Of a DNA stretch of 64,000 bases, positions 33,364 through 42,451 are shown piece by piece. Source of the DNA: Polynucleobacter sp. UK-Kesae-W10. GTDB taxonomy: Bacteria > Pseudomonadota > Gammaproteobacteria > Burkholderiales > Burkholderiaceae. The position numbers and the translations under genes were made by a program. The stretch covers positions 792,986 through 856,985 of the forward strand of contig NZ_JACVQB010000001.1 of NCBI RefSeq assembly GCF_018881575.1. Reading direction: 5' to 3'. How positions within the stretch are numbered: position 1 is the first letter of the stretch; every line of letters begins with the position of its first letter. Under the pieces are notes generated by a model that searched no databases, was not told where the DNA came from, and saw nothing but the letters and a program-made list of their open reading frames with translations.

Positions 33364-34509
33364 TTAAAAAGTTCCTGGATACAAAATATCTTTAGTCACG
33401 TTATGAATATCGCGATGACCGGTAAATGCCATAGTGATATCTAACTCATTGTGGATCAACTCGAGGCATTTAGTAACGCCAGCTTCGCCCATGGCGCCTA
33501 AGCCATACAAGAAGGGGCGGCCAATCATTGTGCCGCGTGCACCCAGTGCCCAGGCTTTTAAAACATCCTGACCCGAACGAATGCCACCATCCATCCAGAC
33601 CTCAATATCCTTACCAACGGCATTGACGATTCCAGGGAGCGCTTGAATACTCGATACAGCACCATCTAGTTGGCGACCGCCATGGTTTGAAACGATTAAT
33701 GCATCTGCGCCTGAGTTGGCAGCAAGGCGAGCATCCTCTTCATCCAAAATGCCTTTAATGATTAGCTTTCCGCCCCAGAGTTTTTTGATCCATTCGACAT
33801 CGCCCCAATTTAAACCTGGATCAAACTGCTCTGCAGTCCAAGAGGAGAGGGAGGACATATTGCCTACGCCAGTTGCGTGCCCCACAATATTGCGGAAGGT
33901 GCGACGTGGTGTCATAGCCATACCAAGGCACCAGCGCGGCTTGGTGGCCATATTGATCATGTTGGCAATCGTCAACTTGGGCGGTGCAGAAAGACCGTTT
34001 TTGAGATCTTTGTGACGTTGGCCGAGAATTTGTAAATCCAAAGTCAACACCAGCGCTGAGCATTTCGCTGCTTTTGCGCGCTCAATAAGGCGCTCAATAA
34101 ATCCTCGATCTTTCATGACGTACAGCTGGAACCAAAATGGCTTAGTAGTTCTTTCTGCCACATCTTCAATAGAGCAGATGCTCATGGTCGACAAGCAAAA
34201 GGGTACGCCAAATTTTTCCGCCGCCTTAGCAGCCAAAATTTCTCCATCGGCATGTTGCATGCCGGTTAATCCGGTTGGGGCTAAAGCCACAGGCATAGCA
34301 ACTTCTTGTCCCACCATTTTGGTTTTGGTGGTGCGATTGGTCATATCAACAGCTACCCGTTGACGCAATTTGATTTTCTGAAAATCCGATTCATTCGCAC
34401 GATAGGTGGATTCTGTCCATGAGCCAGAGTCGGCGTAGTCATAGAACATCTTTGGAGTGCGTTTTTGGTGGAGAACCCGTAAGTCTTCAATATTGGTGAT
34501 GATTGGCAC
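33364..34509 (-). CDS. lldD: L-lactate dehydrogenase (FMN-dependent, quinone-linked)
   Basis: A 381-residue alpha-hydroxy-acid oxidase family flavoprotein. PIITNIEDLRVLHQKRTPKM begins it, FYDYADSGSWTE and ALAPTGLTGMQHADGE bind FMN, and LIVSNHGGRQLDGA carries the catalytic His/Arg. It oxidises L-lactate to pyruvate and donates to quinone. The start is GTG at 34509 with AAGGA six bases upstream, matching the family N-terminus; an in-frame codon at 34557 would add an unlikely basic extension. It is followed without a gap by the DUF4239 gene. L-lactate is the usual substrate; other 2-hydroxy acids are possible. Confidence 0.9.
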   Translation of the reverse strand: MPIITNIEDLRVLHQKRTPKMFYDYADSGSWTESTYRANESDFQKIKLRQRVAVDMTNRTTKTKMVGQEVAMPVALAPTGLTGMQHADGEILAAKAAEKFGVPFCLSTMSICSIEDVAERTTKPFWFQLYVMKDRGFIERLIERAKAAKCSALVLTLDLQILGQRHKDLKNGLSAPPKLTIANMINMATKPRWCLGMAMTPRRTFRNIVGHATGVGNMSSLSSWTAEQFDPGLNWGDVEWIKKLWGGKLIIKGILDEEDARLAANSGADALIVSNHGGRQLDGAVSSIQALPGIVNAVGKDIEVWMDGGIRSGQDVLKAWALGARGTMIGRPFLYGLGAMGEAGVTKCLELIHNELDITMAFTGHRDIHNVTKDILYPGTF

Positions 34510-34646
34510 AATTCGTCCTTGTTTTCTTGTTCTTTTGACAAGTATTTGTCTATTCAAGCTCTATCTTAGCAATACCGAGCATTTGTTTCTACAATGCTAG
34601 GGTATCCCTAATATAGACGCCCTCAAGCTGCCATTCCTCCTGCTCA

Positions 34647-35561
34647 ATGCCTAAGCTCACCCTTGCCACAGTCCTGTATTTGCTCACTGCCACGTTTTTA
34701 TGGGCCGGCAATGCCATTGCGGGACGTTTACTTGTGGGCAGCGTTTCCCCCATCACCCTAAGTGCGGTGCGCTGGGGTCTGGCTGCACTGCTTCTTTTGC
34801 CGTGGGGATGGCGTGTTTTTAAGTTTAGCAGCCCGCTATGGCAAAACAAGCGGCGTTTTTTGCTTCTCGGTTTATTCGGTGTGGGTAGCTATAACGTGCT
34901 CTTATATCTAGCGCTACAAACATCGACCGCTATTAATGTGACATTGATTGGCGCAAGCATGCCGATCTGGATGCTGTTCATCGGCGCAGTCTTTTATCAA
35001 GTGAAGCCCAATCTATTGCAGTTGATCGGCGCAATCGTGTCATTAGTGGGCGTTGCAATTGTGTTGACACGAGGTGAGTTGAATGCTTTGCTATCCATGC
35101 AAATGGTAATGGGTGATTTACTCATCATGTTGGCTACTATTTTGTGGGCTTTTTATAGTTGGATGCTCAGTCGTCCAGGTCCCAGTACTGAGCGCCAATG
35201 GCCATGGGCCGATTTCTTGATGGCCCAGGTTATGGTGGGTTTGTTATGGACCGGATTTTTTGATAGCTTTGAAATCGCTACTGGCTCTGCTTACCTAGAC
35301 CTTAATTGGTGGACCGGCTCACTGATTTTATTTGTTGCGATTGGTCCTTCCCTGATTTCCTACCGCTGTTGGGGGTTGGGTGTGAATGGCGCCGGGCCTA
35401 CCATCGCCGCTTTCTTTGCAAACTTTATTCCTTTGTTTACTGCGCTTTTATCTGCGGCGATGTTGGGCGAGCCTCCGCGCTTATTTCATGTCACTGCCTT
35501 TGCCTTGATTGTTGCTGGAATTTGGATTTCTTCCAGTCAGGGCAAGCCTAAGCAAGCCTGA
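34647..35561 (+). CDS. EamA-family (DMT) exporter
   Basis: A 304-residue inner-membrane protein with ten hydrophobic segments in two EamA repeats of about 140 residues. The first begins TVLYLLTATFLWAGNAIAGR and the second MVMGDLLIMLATILWAFYSW. WAGNAIAGRLL and SPITLSAVRWGLAALLLLP are EamA motifs. Members export amino acids or metabolites, but the substrate is not predictable. It stands in a divergent position to lldD (137 bases) and upstream of tcuA by 65 bases on the same strand. Confidence 0.88.
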   Translation: MPKLTLATVLYLLTATFLWAGNAIAGRLLVGSVSPITLSAVRWGLAALLLLPWGWRVFKFSSPLWQNKRRFLLLGLFGVGSYNVLLYLALQTSTAINVTLIGASMPIWMLFIGAVFYQVKPNLLQLIGAIVSLVGVAIVLTRGELNALLSMQMVMGDLLIMLATILWAFYSWMLSRPGPSTERQWPWADFLMAQVMVGLLWTGFFDSFEIATGSAYLDLNWWTGSLILFVAIGPSLISYRCWGLGVNGAGPTIAAFFANFIPLFTALLSAAMLGEPPRLFHVTAFALIVAGIWISSSQGKPKQA

Positions 35562-35626
35562 ATTGGCTTTAGGTAAAAGTTCGGAAAAAACAGTAAAGTA
35601 TTTTCTTTTCCCTTGAAGTCCTAGCC

Positions 35627-37033
35627 ATGGTCGATGTCTTAGTAATTGGTGGTGGTAATGCTGCTTTATGTGCTGCCCTAATGGCTAGGGAAGCTGGCGC
35701 TAGCGTTCTTCTCTTGGAGGCATCACCAAAAGAGTGGCGCGGCGGGAACTCAAGCCACACCCGCAATTTACGAGCCATGCATGATGGGCCTCAAGATGTT
35801 CTACTGGGTACTTATTCAGAAGATGAGTATTGGGATGATTTGCTCAAGGTGACTGGTGGCCTAACAAATGAAGCGCTAGCGCGACTGGTGATTCGCTCAT
35901 CGGCCACGTGCCGTTCCTGGATGATGCACCATGGAGTGCATTTTCAAGCTCCTTTATCTGGCACATTGCATTTGTCTCGGACGAACGCCTTTTTTATGGG
36001 CGGAGGAAAAGCGCTGGTGAATGCCTATTACCGCAGTGCTGAAAAATTGGGTGTGCAAATTCGTTACAACGCACCAGTAGATAGTCTTGAAATTAAAGAC
36101 GGCAAATTTATTGCTGCGCATATTGGTAGTGAGCGTATCCAAGCAAAAACTTGTGTGCTTGCTGCAGGTGGATTCGAATCGAATTTGGAATGGTTAAAAG
36201 AGGCTTGGGGTCAAAATGATTTAGGCGAATATCCCGCTGATAACTTTTTGATTCGGGGTACTAGATTTAATATGGGCACGCTCTTAAAGTTCATGATTGA
36301 GGCAGGGGCAGATTCCATTGGTGATCCTACTCAGGCGCATATGGTGGCGATTGATGCCCGTGCGCCTTTATACGATGGCGGTATCTGTACCCGTATCGAC
36401 TGCGTATCCTTAGGCGTTATGGTGAATAAGAATGCCAAGCGTTTCTATGATGAGGGTGAAGATTTTTGGCCCAAACGTTATGCCATCTGGGGAAGATTGG
36501 TAGCTCAGCAGCCAGGGCAGATCGCCTATTCAATTATTGACTCAAAGGCTTTAGGCCGATTCATGCCACCAGTATTTGCTGGTGAGAAAGCTGATACCCT
36601 AGAAGAGTTAGCCGATCAACTGCACCTAGATCGAGCGACTTTCATCAAGACAATTTCAGAATTTAATGACGCTTGTGTGGAAGGCAGTTTTGATCACACG
36701 AGTTTGGATGATTGTCATACTGAAGGATTAACTCCTCCAAAGACACACTGGGCAAGAAAAATTGATACTGGACCTTTCTATGCGTATGCAGTTAAGCCGG
36801 GCATTACATTTACCTACCTTGGATTAAAGACCGACCAGACTGCGGCAGTGCGTTTTGATAATCAGCCTAGCGAGAATTTATTTGTTGCCGGCGAAATGAT
36901 GGCTGGTAATGTACTCGGGAAGGGCTATACCGCTGGAATCGGAATGACGATTGGTACTGTCTTTGGAAGAATTGCAGGTGTCAGTGCAGCCAAAGCTGCC
37001 TTGAAAGAAGGGGCGGTAGATGCAACAGCTTGA
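35627..37033 (+). CDS. tcuA: FAD-dependent tricarballylate dehydrogenase TcuA
   Basis: A 468-residue flavoprotein of the fumarate-reductase type. [20 protein letters not shown] is the FAD motif, and [25 protein letters not shown], and [20 protein letters not shown] are motifs shared with TcuA. It oxidises tricarballylate to cis-aconitate and passes electrons to TcuB. The 3' end overlaps tcuB by 14 bases. The transporter TcuC and regulator TcuR of Salmonella are not adjacent; an EamA gene stands upstream instead. Related acids as substrates cannot be excluded. Confidence 0.88.
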   Translation: MVDVLVIGGGNAALCAALMAREAGASVLLLEASPKEWRGGNSSHTRNLRAMHDGPQDVLLGTYSEDEYWDDLLKVTGGLTNEALARLVIRSSATCRSWMMHHGVHFQAPLSGTLHLSRTNAFFMGGGKALVNAYYRSAEKLGVQIRYNAPVDSLEIKDGKFIAAHIGSERIQAKTCVLAAGGFESNLEWLKEAWGQNDLGEYPADNFLIRGTRFNMGTLLKFMIEAGADSIGDPTQAHMVAIDARAPLYDGGICTRIDCVSLGVMVNKNAKRFYDEGEDFWPKRYAIWGRLVAQQPGQIAYSIIDSKALGRFMPPVFAGEKADTLEELADQLHLDRATFIKTISEFNDACVEGSFDHTSLDDCHTEGLTPPKTHWARKIDTGPFYAYAVKPGITFTYLGLKTDQTAAVRFDNQPSENLFVAGEMMAGNVLGKGYTAGIGMTIGTVFGRIAGVSAAKAALKEGAVDATA

Positions 37034-38165
37034 GGCATTAATTGCGGAGGCTTCGCAACTTGGTAATGCAGCTCACGAACAAGAGGTCGCTCGCATTATG
37101 CAGATTTGTAATGCTTGTCGCTACTGCGAGGGATTTTGTGCCGTTTTTCCTGCGATGACTAGGCGCATTGCATTCTCTTCAGCAGATATTCATTACTTGG
37201 CCAACCTGTGCCATAACTGCGGTGCCTGTTTGCATGCCTGCCAATACGCGCCACCTCATGATTTTGGAGTCAACGTGCCTTTAGCGATGGCGCGGGTGCG
37301 TAAAGATACTTATATTGAATTTGCTTGGCCTAAGGCATTGGGAGTGTTATACAAAACAAATGGCATTGCTGTGGCTTTAGGTAGTTCTGTGTCCATCATC
37401 GCCTTTTTCTTACTCTCGCTGGCGCTCAATGGCAATCTTCTTATCAGTATTACAGACGGCAATTTCTATGAGATCTTTTCGCACAATACGCTTGCCTATA
37501 TTTTCGGCGCTGTCTTTGTTTATGCGCTCCTGGCCTTAGGTATTGGTCTTGCACGCTTCTGGCGGGAAATATCCCCAGGACAGTCTTCAGGTGCAGCGGC
37601 AGCGGAGGCTGCACACGATGCACTGACGCTCAAGTACTTGGGTGGTGGACATGGAGAGGGTTGCAATAATGCGGACGATGCTTTCTCGCTTTGGCGCAAG
37701 CGTTTTCATCACTTCACTTTTTATGGCTTCATGCTGTGCTTTGCTGCGACTAGTGTCGCTACCCTCTATCACTACATGTTGAATTTACATGCGCCTTACG
37801 CACTAACCAGTTTGCCGGTATTGCTGGGTACGCTTGGTGGGGTGGGGCTTGTGATTGGCCCAATTGGCTTGCTGTATTTAAATTTGCAAAGAGCGCCTGC
37901 GCATGGCGATACTACTCAGCAGCCAATGGATAGAGCATTCATTCTGTTGCTCCTGCTTATTAGCATCTCCGGTTTAGCTTTATTAGCTTATCGGGATACG
38001 ATGTATATGCCGATATTGCTGGTAGTGCATTTGGGTTTTGTCATGGGGTTCTTTTTGACAATGCCTTATGGCAAGTTTGCACACGGAATCTATCGCAGTG
38101 CAGCATTACTCAAAAATGCCATTGAAAAACGGCAAAAAAATACACTCCAGCTGGGCTCAGATTAG
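37020..38165 (+). CDS. tcuB: Tricarballylate utilisation electron-transfer protein TcuB
   Basis: A 381-residue membrane iron-sulfur/haem protein. Two ferredoxin clusters: [16 protein letters not shown] and [18 protein letters not shown]. Then about six membrane helices follow, beginning [18 protein letters not shown], with His residues in [12 protein letters not shown] and [11 protein letters not shown] that may bind haem. TcuB reoxidises TcuA and donates to the quinone pool. The ATG overlaps the end of tcuA. Length and cluster pattern match CitB/TcuB proteins. Confidence 0.9.
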   Translation: MQQLEALIAEASQLGNAAHEQEVARIMQICNACRYCEGFCAVFPAMTRRIAFSSADIHYLANLCHNCGACLHACQYAPPHDFGVNVPLAMARVRKDTYIEFAWPKALGVLYKTNGIAVALGSSVSIIAFFLLSLALNGNLLISITDGNFYEIFSHNTLAYIFGAVFVYALLALGIGLARFWREISPGQSSGAAAAEAAHDALTLKYLGGGHGEGCNNADDAFSLWRKRFHHFTFYGFMLCFAATSVATLYHYMLNLHAPYALTSLPVLLGTLGGVGLVIGPIGLLYLNLQRAPAHGDTTQQPMDRAFILLLLLISISGLALLAYRDTMYMPILLVVHLGFVMGFFLTMPYGKFAHGIYRSAALLKNAIEKRQKNTLQLGSD

Positions 38166-38286
38166 GCTTATTCGCTTGTAGACCCCCAAATACATCTTTG
38201 CCAGGGGGATTTGAGTCGGATTGCCCAAAAAAGGGCTTAAATCAGTATCATTTAGGGCTAATCACAGAAATCTCTAGGAAATTACT
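38166..38286 (+). promoter_or_regulatory. Leader with two G/C stems before the class V aminotransferase
   Basis: CCCCC (38183-38187) can pair with GGGGG (38204-38208), and GCCC (38223-38226) with GGGC (38233-38236) around six A's. Neither stem has a clear T-run, so termination of the tcu operon here is uncertain. No gene is seen in the gap. Confidence 0.3.
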
Positions 38287-39435
38287 ATGCCAGGCTTACT
38301 TCCCTACGTTGATCCAGATGGATTGCTAGAGTTCTCAGTCGTTTATACCGACCGCTCTTTGAATCACATGTCTGATGAATTCAAGCGTGTCATGGTGGAC
38401 ATCTCTAGCGTCCTCAAAGATGCTTATAACGCCAATTCTGCTGTCATCGTCCCCGGTAGCGGAACTTTTGGTATGGAAGCAGTCGCGCGTCAATTTGCAA
38501 ACAAGCAAAAGTGCCTTGTCTTGCGAAATGGTTGGTTCAGTTATCGCTGGACACAAATTTTCGACTTAGATCATATTTCTGGTGATGTGACAGTGATTAA
38601 GGGTCGTCAATTAGAGAATGCTGCTCAAGGTGTCTTTGCACCAGCACCGATTGAAGAGGTTGTGGCTTTTATTAAAAAGGAAAAGCCAGCAGTGGTGTTT
38701 GCGCCCCATGTAGAAACTTCTGCCGGAATTATCCTGCCAGATGATTACCTTAAAGCTGTTGGCGAGGCGGTACGCTCTGTCAATGGATTATTCGTTTTAG
38801 ATTGCATTGCCTCTGGCGCAATGTGGGTAGACATGAAGACCTGCAATGTAGATGTATTAATTACCGCACCACAAAAAGGTTGGAGCAGTTCTCCCTGTTG
38901 CGCATTAATCGCCTTAGGTGAAAGAGCGCGAGAGCGTATTGATGCAACGCAAAGCAGCAGCTTCTCAATGGATTTGAAAAAGTGGTTGCAAATCATGGAG
39001 GCTTACGAAAAAGGCGGCCATGTTTATCACACAACTATGCCTACTGACGCACTCAAAATTTTGCGTAATGTGATGCAAGAAACTCGATCCCTGGGATTTG
39101 CCGCTTTAAAAGCAAAACAGATTGAGCTAGGTAGCAAGGTGCGTGCGCTCCTGGAGTCCAAGGGTTATCAATCTGTTTCTGCCAAAGGCTTTCAGGCGCC
39201 TGGCGTAGTCGTTAGCTACACCACTGATCCAGATATCCAATCGGGCAAGAAGTTTATTGCTCTGGGGCTCCAAACTGCGGCAGGTGTTCCATTGCAGTGC
39301 GATGAAAGACCGGACTTCCGTACTTTCCGCATCGGTCTATTTGGCTTAGAAAAACTGGGCAACGTAGATCGTACAGTGAGCCACTTAGCAGCAGCTTTGG
39401 AAAAAATTACCGAGGCAGAAGCGCAGCTTGCTTAA
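38287..39435 (+). CDS. Class V aminotransferase (alanine-glyoxylate type)
   Basis: A 382-residue PLP enzyme. VIVPGSGTFGMEAVARQFAN is the cofactor-phosphate region, LFVLDCIASGAMWVDMKTC holds the PLP-pyridine Asp, and VLITAPQKGWSSSPCCALI contains the Schiff-base Lys. Family members include alanine-glyoxylate and serine-glyoxylate aminotransferases and phosphonate transaminases, so the exact substrate is open. The gene is alone between the tcu operon and a strong terminator. ATG at 38287 has AGGAAATTACT upstream. Confidence 0.88.
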   Translation: MPGLLPYVDPDGLLEFSVVYTDRSLNHMSDEFKRVMVDISSVLKDAYNANSAVIVPGSGTFGMEAVARQFANKQKCLVLRNGWFSYRWTQIFDLDHISGDVTVIKGRQLENAAQGVFAPAPIEEVVAFIKKEKPAVVFAPHVETSAGIILPDDYLKAVGEAVRSVNGLFVLDCIASGAMWVDMKTCNVDVLITAPQKGWSSSPCCALIALGERARERIDATQSSSFSMDLKKWLQIMEAYEKGGHVYHTTMPTDALKILRNVMQETRSLGFAALKAKQIELGSKVRALLESKGYQSVSAKGFQAPGVVVSYTTDPDIQSGKKFIALGLQTAAGVPLQCDERPDFRTFRIGLFGLEKLGNVDRTVSHLAAALEKITEAEAQLA

Positions 39436-39452
39436 GCTTCTTGGATTGATGT

Positions 39453-39483
39453 AAAAAAAGGCCATCGCAAGATGGCCTTTTTA
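39453..39483. terminator. Bidirectional intrinsic terminator
   Basis: A run of A's then GGCCATC (39460-39466) pairs with GATGGCC (39471-39477) around GCAA, followed by TTTTT. It ends the aminotransferase gene and, on the other strand, the nitrobindin-like gene. Confidence 0.92.
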
Positions 39484-39504
39484 TTGGTGCCAGTGGAAAG
39501 CAAC

Positions 39505-40134
39505 TTAACGCGCCAATGGGTTTGGTGTCGCTTCACCAATTCTATTGAGGGTATTGTTATCGACGTGATGAAACAATTCTGCTTGGTCCTTAATTTTCAT
39601 CACTGTATCTTGCTCGTATGACCAAGTGTCATTTTCATGGATGCTAACCCGAATCCGAAACTCCACAGTTCTGAAGGCGTAATTTAAAAAGGCATTGGAT
39701 GAGATCCCTGCGCATGGATCATTTTCTTTTGCAAGTAATTCAAATTCGCGGTCATTGGCCTTGGCATTGCCGGAAGCCATCGTAATCATGCCGCGGGGTA
39801 GGGAGAGGGTATGCAGGATATTTCCGGTAGCTGGCTCCCATAGCCAATACCCCACTTGATCATGGTAAGTTTTGATTTGTTCTGGTTTGGTGATATGGGT
39901 GTGATATCTCAGGCCATAAAAGAGTTGCGGTCCGTTGGTTTGGGGGTCGATCGGCTGAAGCTCTATGCGCTCAACATAGGCCTGCTTCTTCGGTCCGTCA
40001 GCCTTGGGCTTGACATCCAGACCACGAATACCCTCCCAAATTCCAGCCATACCGGTAAGTGGTCCCAGGTTCTTCAGTGTATCGACTGAGTAGCTTTGAG
40101 GCTCGGTAAAGATGTCGCTTGGAAACTCGTTCAT
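39505..40134 (-). CDS. Nitrobindin-like haem-binding beta-barrel protein
   Basis: A 209-residue protein of the FABP-like THAP4/nitrobindin family (DUF1794). The core LGPLTGMAGIWEGIRGLDVK is the family start (GxWxG motif), followed by LFYGLRYHTHI, and QVGYWLWEPATGNILHTLSL and RGMITMASGNA. Such ten-stranded barrels bind haem or small hydrophobic ligands, with roles in nitric oxide or peroxynitrite handling proposed. The protein has no signal peptide and is likely cytoplasmic. It is transcribed alone. Confidence 0.78.
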   Translation of the reverse strand: MNEFPSDIFTEPQSYSVDTLKNLGPLTGMAGIWEGIRGLDVKPKADGPKKQAYVERIELQPIDPQTNGPQLFYGLRYHTHITKPEQIKTYHDQVGYWLWEPATGNILHTLSLPRGMITMASGNAKANDREFELLAKENDPCAGISSNAFLNYAFRTVEFRIRVSIHENDTWSYEQDTVMKIKDQAELFHHVDNNTLNRIGEATPNPLAR

Positions 40135-40215
40135 GGTGAACCTTGTAAAAATGAAGCATTTATTTCAAATTTTTGAGTATTATTAAATTATCCACAAACC
40201 TTATTGGAGAACTGC

Positions 40216-40485
40216 ATGATTTCTCGTATTGCACACCTTAGCCTAGCTTCCCTTATTTCAGTAACCCTTGGACTAGGATCAGTCTCCGTGATGGCTGCTG
40301 ACCCTGCACCTGCACCAGCCCCTGCTCCAGCAGCAGCTCCTGCGGTAGCTCCAGCAGCAGCGCCAACAGATAAGGCGGCTGAAAAGCAAGCGAAGAAAAA
40401 AGCAAAGAAAGAAAAGAAAGCTGAGAAAAAAGCCAAGAAGAAGTCTAAGAAAAAGGCTAAAGCTGCAGCAGAAGCCGCTCAGTAA
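40216..40485 (+). CDS. Small secreted protein with Pro/Ala linker and Lys-rich tail
   Basis: An 89-residue protein. A Sec signal (about 1-27, ending VSVMAAD) is followed by alternating Ala/Pro residues and then a strongly basic tail (KKAKKEKKAEKKAKKKSK and more). There is no folded domain. Start ATG 40216 has GGAG at 40207-40210. A cell-envelope, nucleic-acid-binding or peptidoglycan-binding role is possible; none is shown. A hairpin terminator follows at 40509. The opposite strand contains only a mirror frame of this repeat. Confidence 0.7.
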   Translation: MISRIAHLSLASLISVTLGLGSVSVMAADPAPAPAPAPAAAPAVAPAAAPTDKAAEKQAKKKAKKEKKAEKKAKKKSKKKAKAAAEAAQ

Positions 40486-40508
40486 TTTTCTTGGGCACTC
40501 TTGCCCTC

Positions 40509-40533
40509 ACTACTCAATGAGCTGAGTAGTTTT
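40509..40533 (+). terminator. Intrinsic terminator after small secreted protein
   Basis: ACTACTCA (40509-40516) pairs with TGAGTAGT (40523-40530) and TTT follows. It overlaps the last codons of the convergent EamA gene. A second weaker stem, ATCACC/GGTGAT with a T-run, lies at about 40547-40580. Confidence 0.65.
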
Positions 40534-41496
40534 AGCTTCATCATAATCACCTGATTTTTGCGAGTCGGGTGATTTTTTTCTGGGCCCATCATTGCGCACA
40601 AGCAACCACATTGCAGCAATCACCAAAGTCATGCCGCCGATTTGAGTCCAAGTAATGGGTTCTGACAAAATAAAGTAACCCAGAAAAATAGTCGAGACAG
40701 GACCCAATATGCCGGCTTGCGCCACTAGAGGTGAGCCAATGCGATTAATTGCAATCATGATCAGGAGCATGGGGATCACGGTGCAAAGTCCAGCATTGAG
40801 AAGGCTGAGCCAGTAGATTTGTGGGGTCTGTTCGAAGATGGCGCTGGGATTGTGTAGTGAGGATTGCAGCAAGCTCAATACTGCAGAGGCCGAACTTGCA
40901 TAGACTACGAGGCGAACACTACCAATGCGCTTAACCATTTCGCCCGAGCCAATCATATAGAGGGCATAACTGCAGGCGCTACCAAATACCAGCAACATTC
41001 CAAGCCAAGCATGTAGACCAGTAGAGCTTGCATCTTGAATAAAGACTACGAATACCCCCAAATATCCCACTACTAATGCATACCATTGCATGCGGGAAAT
41101 ACGTTTATCTAAAACAAAATAAGAGATTAGTAAAACAATGGTGGGGGTGAGATATAAAACGATGCGCTCAAGTCCAACTGAAATATATTGGAGCCCGAGA
41201 AAATCAATATAGCTAGACAAAAAATAGCCCAAGAAACCGAGGAAAAATAATTTTCCGCGATCTGACCAAGTGATTGGGCTCATGGGCTTGCGACGGGCTT
41301 CCCACCAATACACGCTCCAAAACATGGGCAATGCAATGAGCATGCGTAAGGCTAGAAGTGTTTCTGCATTCGCACCATACCCAAAAGCCAGCTTTACCAG
41401 AATGGCCTTGCCCGAAAAGAGCATTGCGCCGATGCCAGCCATCAAGATGCCGTACAGATAGCGGCGGTGATGGTGGGCTGAGCTTGGAGATTGCAT
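40510..41496 (-). CDS. EamA-family (DMT) transporter
   Basis: A 328-residue membrane protein with ten predicted helices in two EamA repeats. It opens YLYGILMAGIGAMLFSGKAI (first helix) and GANAETLLALRMLIALPMFW; the second repeat starts GLHAWLGMLLVFGSACSYAL. The C-terminal tail is charged (RNDGPRKKSPDSQ). Substrate unknown. It differs in sequence from the other EamA gene at 34647 and is not a recent copy. It shares the minus strand with nnrD, six bases downstream of the nnrD stop coordinate region (41497-41502), so the two may be co-transcribed. Confidence 0.87.
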   Translation of the reverse strand: MQSPSSAHHHRRYLYGILMAGIGAMLFSGKAILVKLAFGYGANAETLLALRMLIALPMFWSVYWWEARRKPMSPITWSDRGKLFFLGFLGYFLSSYIDFLGLQYISVGLERIVLYLTPTIVLLISYFVLDKRISRMQWYALVVGYLGVFVVFIQDASSTGLHAWLGMLLVFGSACSYALYMIGSGEMVKRIGSVRLVVYASSASAVLSLLQSSLHNPSAIFEQTPQIYWLSLLNAGLCTVIPMLLIMIAINRIGSPLVAQAGILGPVSTIFLGYFILSEPITWTQIGGMTLVIAAMWLLVRNDGPRKKSPDSQKSGDYDEAKTTQLIE

Positions 41497-41502
41497 ATGA
41501 AT

Positions 41503-42387
41503 TTATATCAGCTTATTTAAGAGGTTTCTCATTTCAAGAATATTTTCTGAGGGCGTTAGGCCGATCGGACCAACCCCTTTGCTGACTAGGCTATCTGCTG
41601 CCTGAGCATGTAATTGGACTGCTAGACCCGTTGATTCCCACAGGTTGAGATTGTGGCGCACGCCTTGCGCGCAAATTGCCGCAATACTGCCAGTTAAGAC
41701 ATCACCCATGCCACCAGTACCCATGCCAGGATTGCCTTCTTCACACCGGACGGTGGCATAGCCTGGTCCCGCAATTACAGTATGTTGTCCTTTGAGAACC
41801 ACAATCGATTGCGTTAGCTCCACCAAAGCGTGGAGAGCGCCTGGGCGATCCGCCTGAATATCGGCAGTAGAAGTTTGCAAAAGTTTAGCTGCCTCTCCCG
41901 GGTGGGGAGTGAGCACGGTTTGTGCCGGGAACTGTTGGTTGCGATTCTGAAGGGTGCGCATGAGCTCTTGAGAGTCTGCAATGAGATTGAGAGCATCTGC
42001 GTCAATCACGAGCGGTAAATTGGGGTATGTAAGCGTGGCTTTGAGCCAGTCGATTGCTAAAGGAGAACAACCAAGACCCGGTCCGATTGCAATGACGTCG
42101 GGTTGATTTTCTTGCAGAGTTGCTACAGCACTTTCTGTTGCTGGACGAATCATGAGCTCAGGCTGCTCTGCGTCCGCGCGAGCGGAAGCGGCATCTAGCA
42201 TTTCTAAAATAGTCCAGCCCGCACCTAAGTGTAAACAGGCTTTGCCTGCCAATAGCAGTGCACCAGCCATACCTGGAGCGCCGCCAATCAAGATGACCTT
42301 ACCGGCATTACCCTTGTGTTCATCAGGCTCGCGTTTTAAGCGAGCCGCCAATGCTAGGGCATGAAGAGAGCTTGATGCTGAAGGCAT
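41503..42387 (-). CDS. nnrD: ADP-dependent NAD(P)H-hydrate dehydratase
   Basis: A 294-residue ribokinase-fold enzyme that repairs hydrated NAD(P)H. GKVILIGGAPGMAGALLLAG is the N-terminal motif, VIAIGPGLGCSPLA follows, and GMGTGGMGDVLTGSIAA is the nucleotide-binding signature. The epimerase domain (NnrE) often fused upstream is absent, so epimerisation must be done by another gene product. First gene of the minus-strand pair with the EamA transporter. Divergent from the beta-CASP gene with a 64-base gap. Confidence 0.9.
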   Translation of the reverse strand: MPSASSSLHALALAARLKREPDEHKGNAGKVILIGGAPGMAGALLLAGKACLHLGAGWTILEMLDAASARADAEQPELMIRPATESAVATLQENQPDVIAIGPGLGCSPLAIDWLKATLTYPNLPLVIDADALNLIADSQELMRTLQNRNQQFPAQTVLTPHPGEAAKLLQTSTADIQADRPGALHALVELTQSIVVLKGQHTVIAGPGYATVRCEEGNPGMGTGGMGDVLTGSIAAICAQGVRHNLNLWESTGLAVQLHAQAADSLVSKGVGPIGLTPSENILEMRNLLNKLI

Positions 42388-42451
42388 ATTCAGAGTATTG
42401 TTTTATCCAGTAGGTTCTTAAGCCCATTGTAAGAGAGAGTATGCTCAAAGT

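Noticed and set aside
40188..40436. Minus-strand open frame rich in Ala/Gly/Phe opposite the small secreted protein
   Set aside because: It is only the mirror reading of the Pro/Ala and Lys repeats; the plus-strand frame has a ribosome site and a signal peptide.
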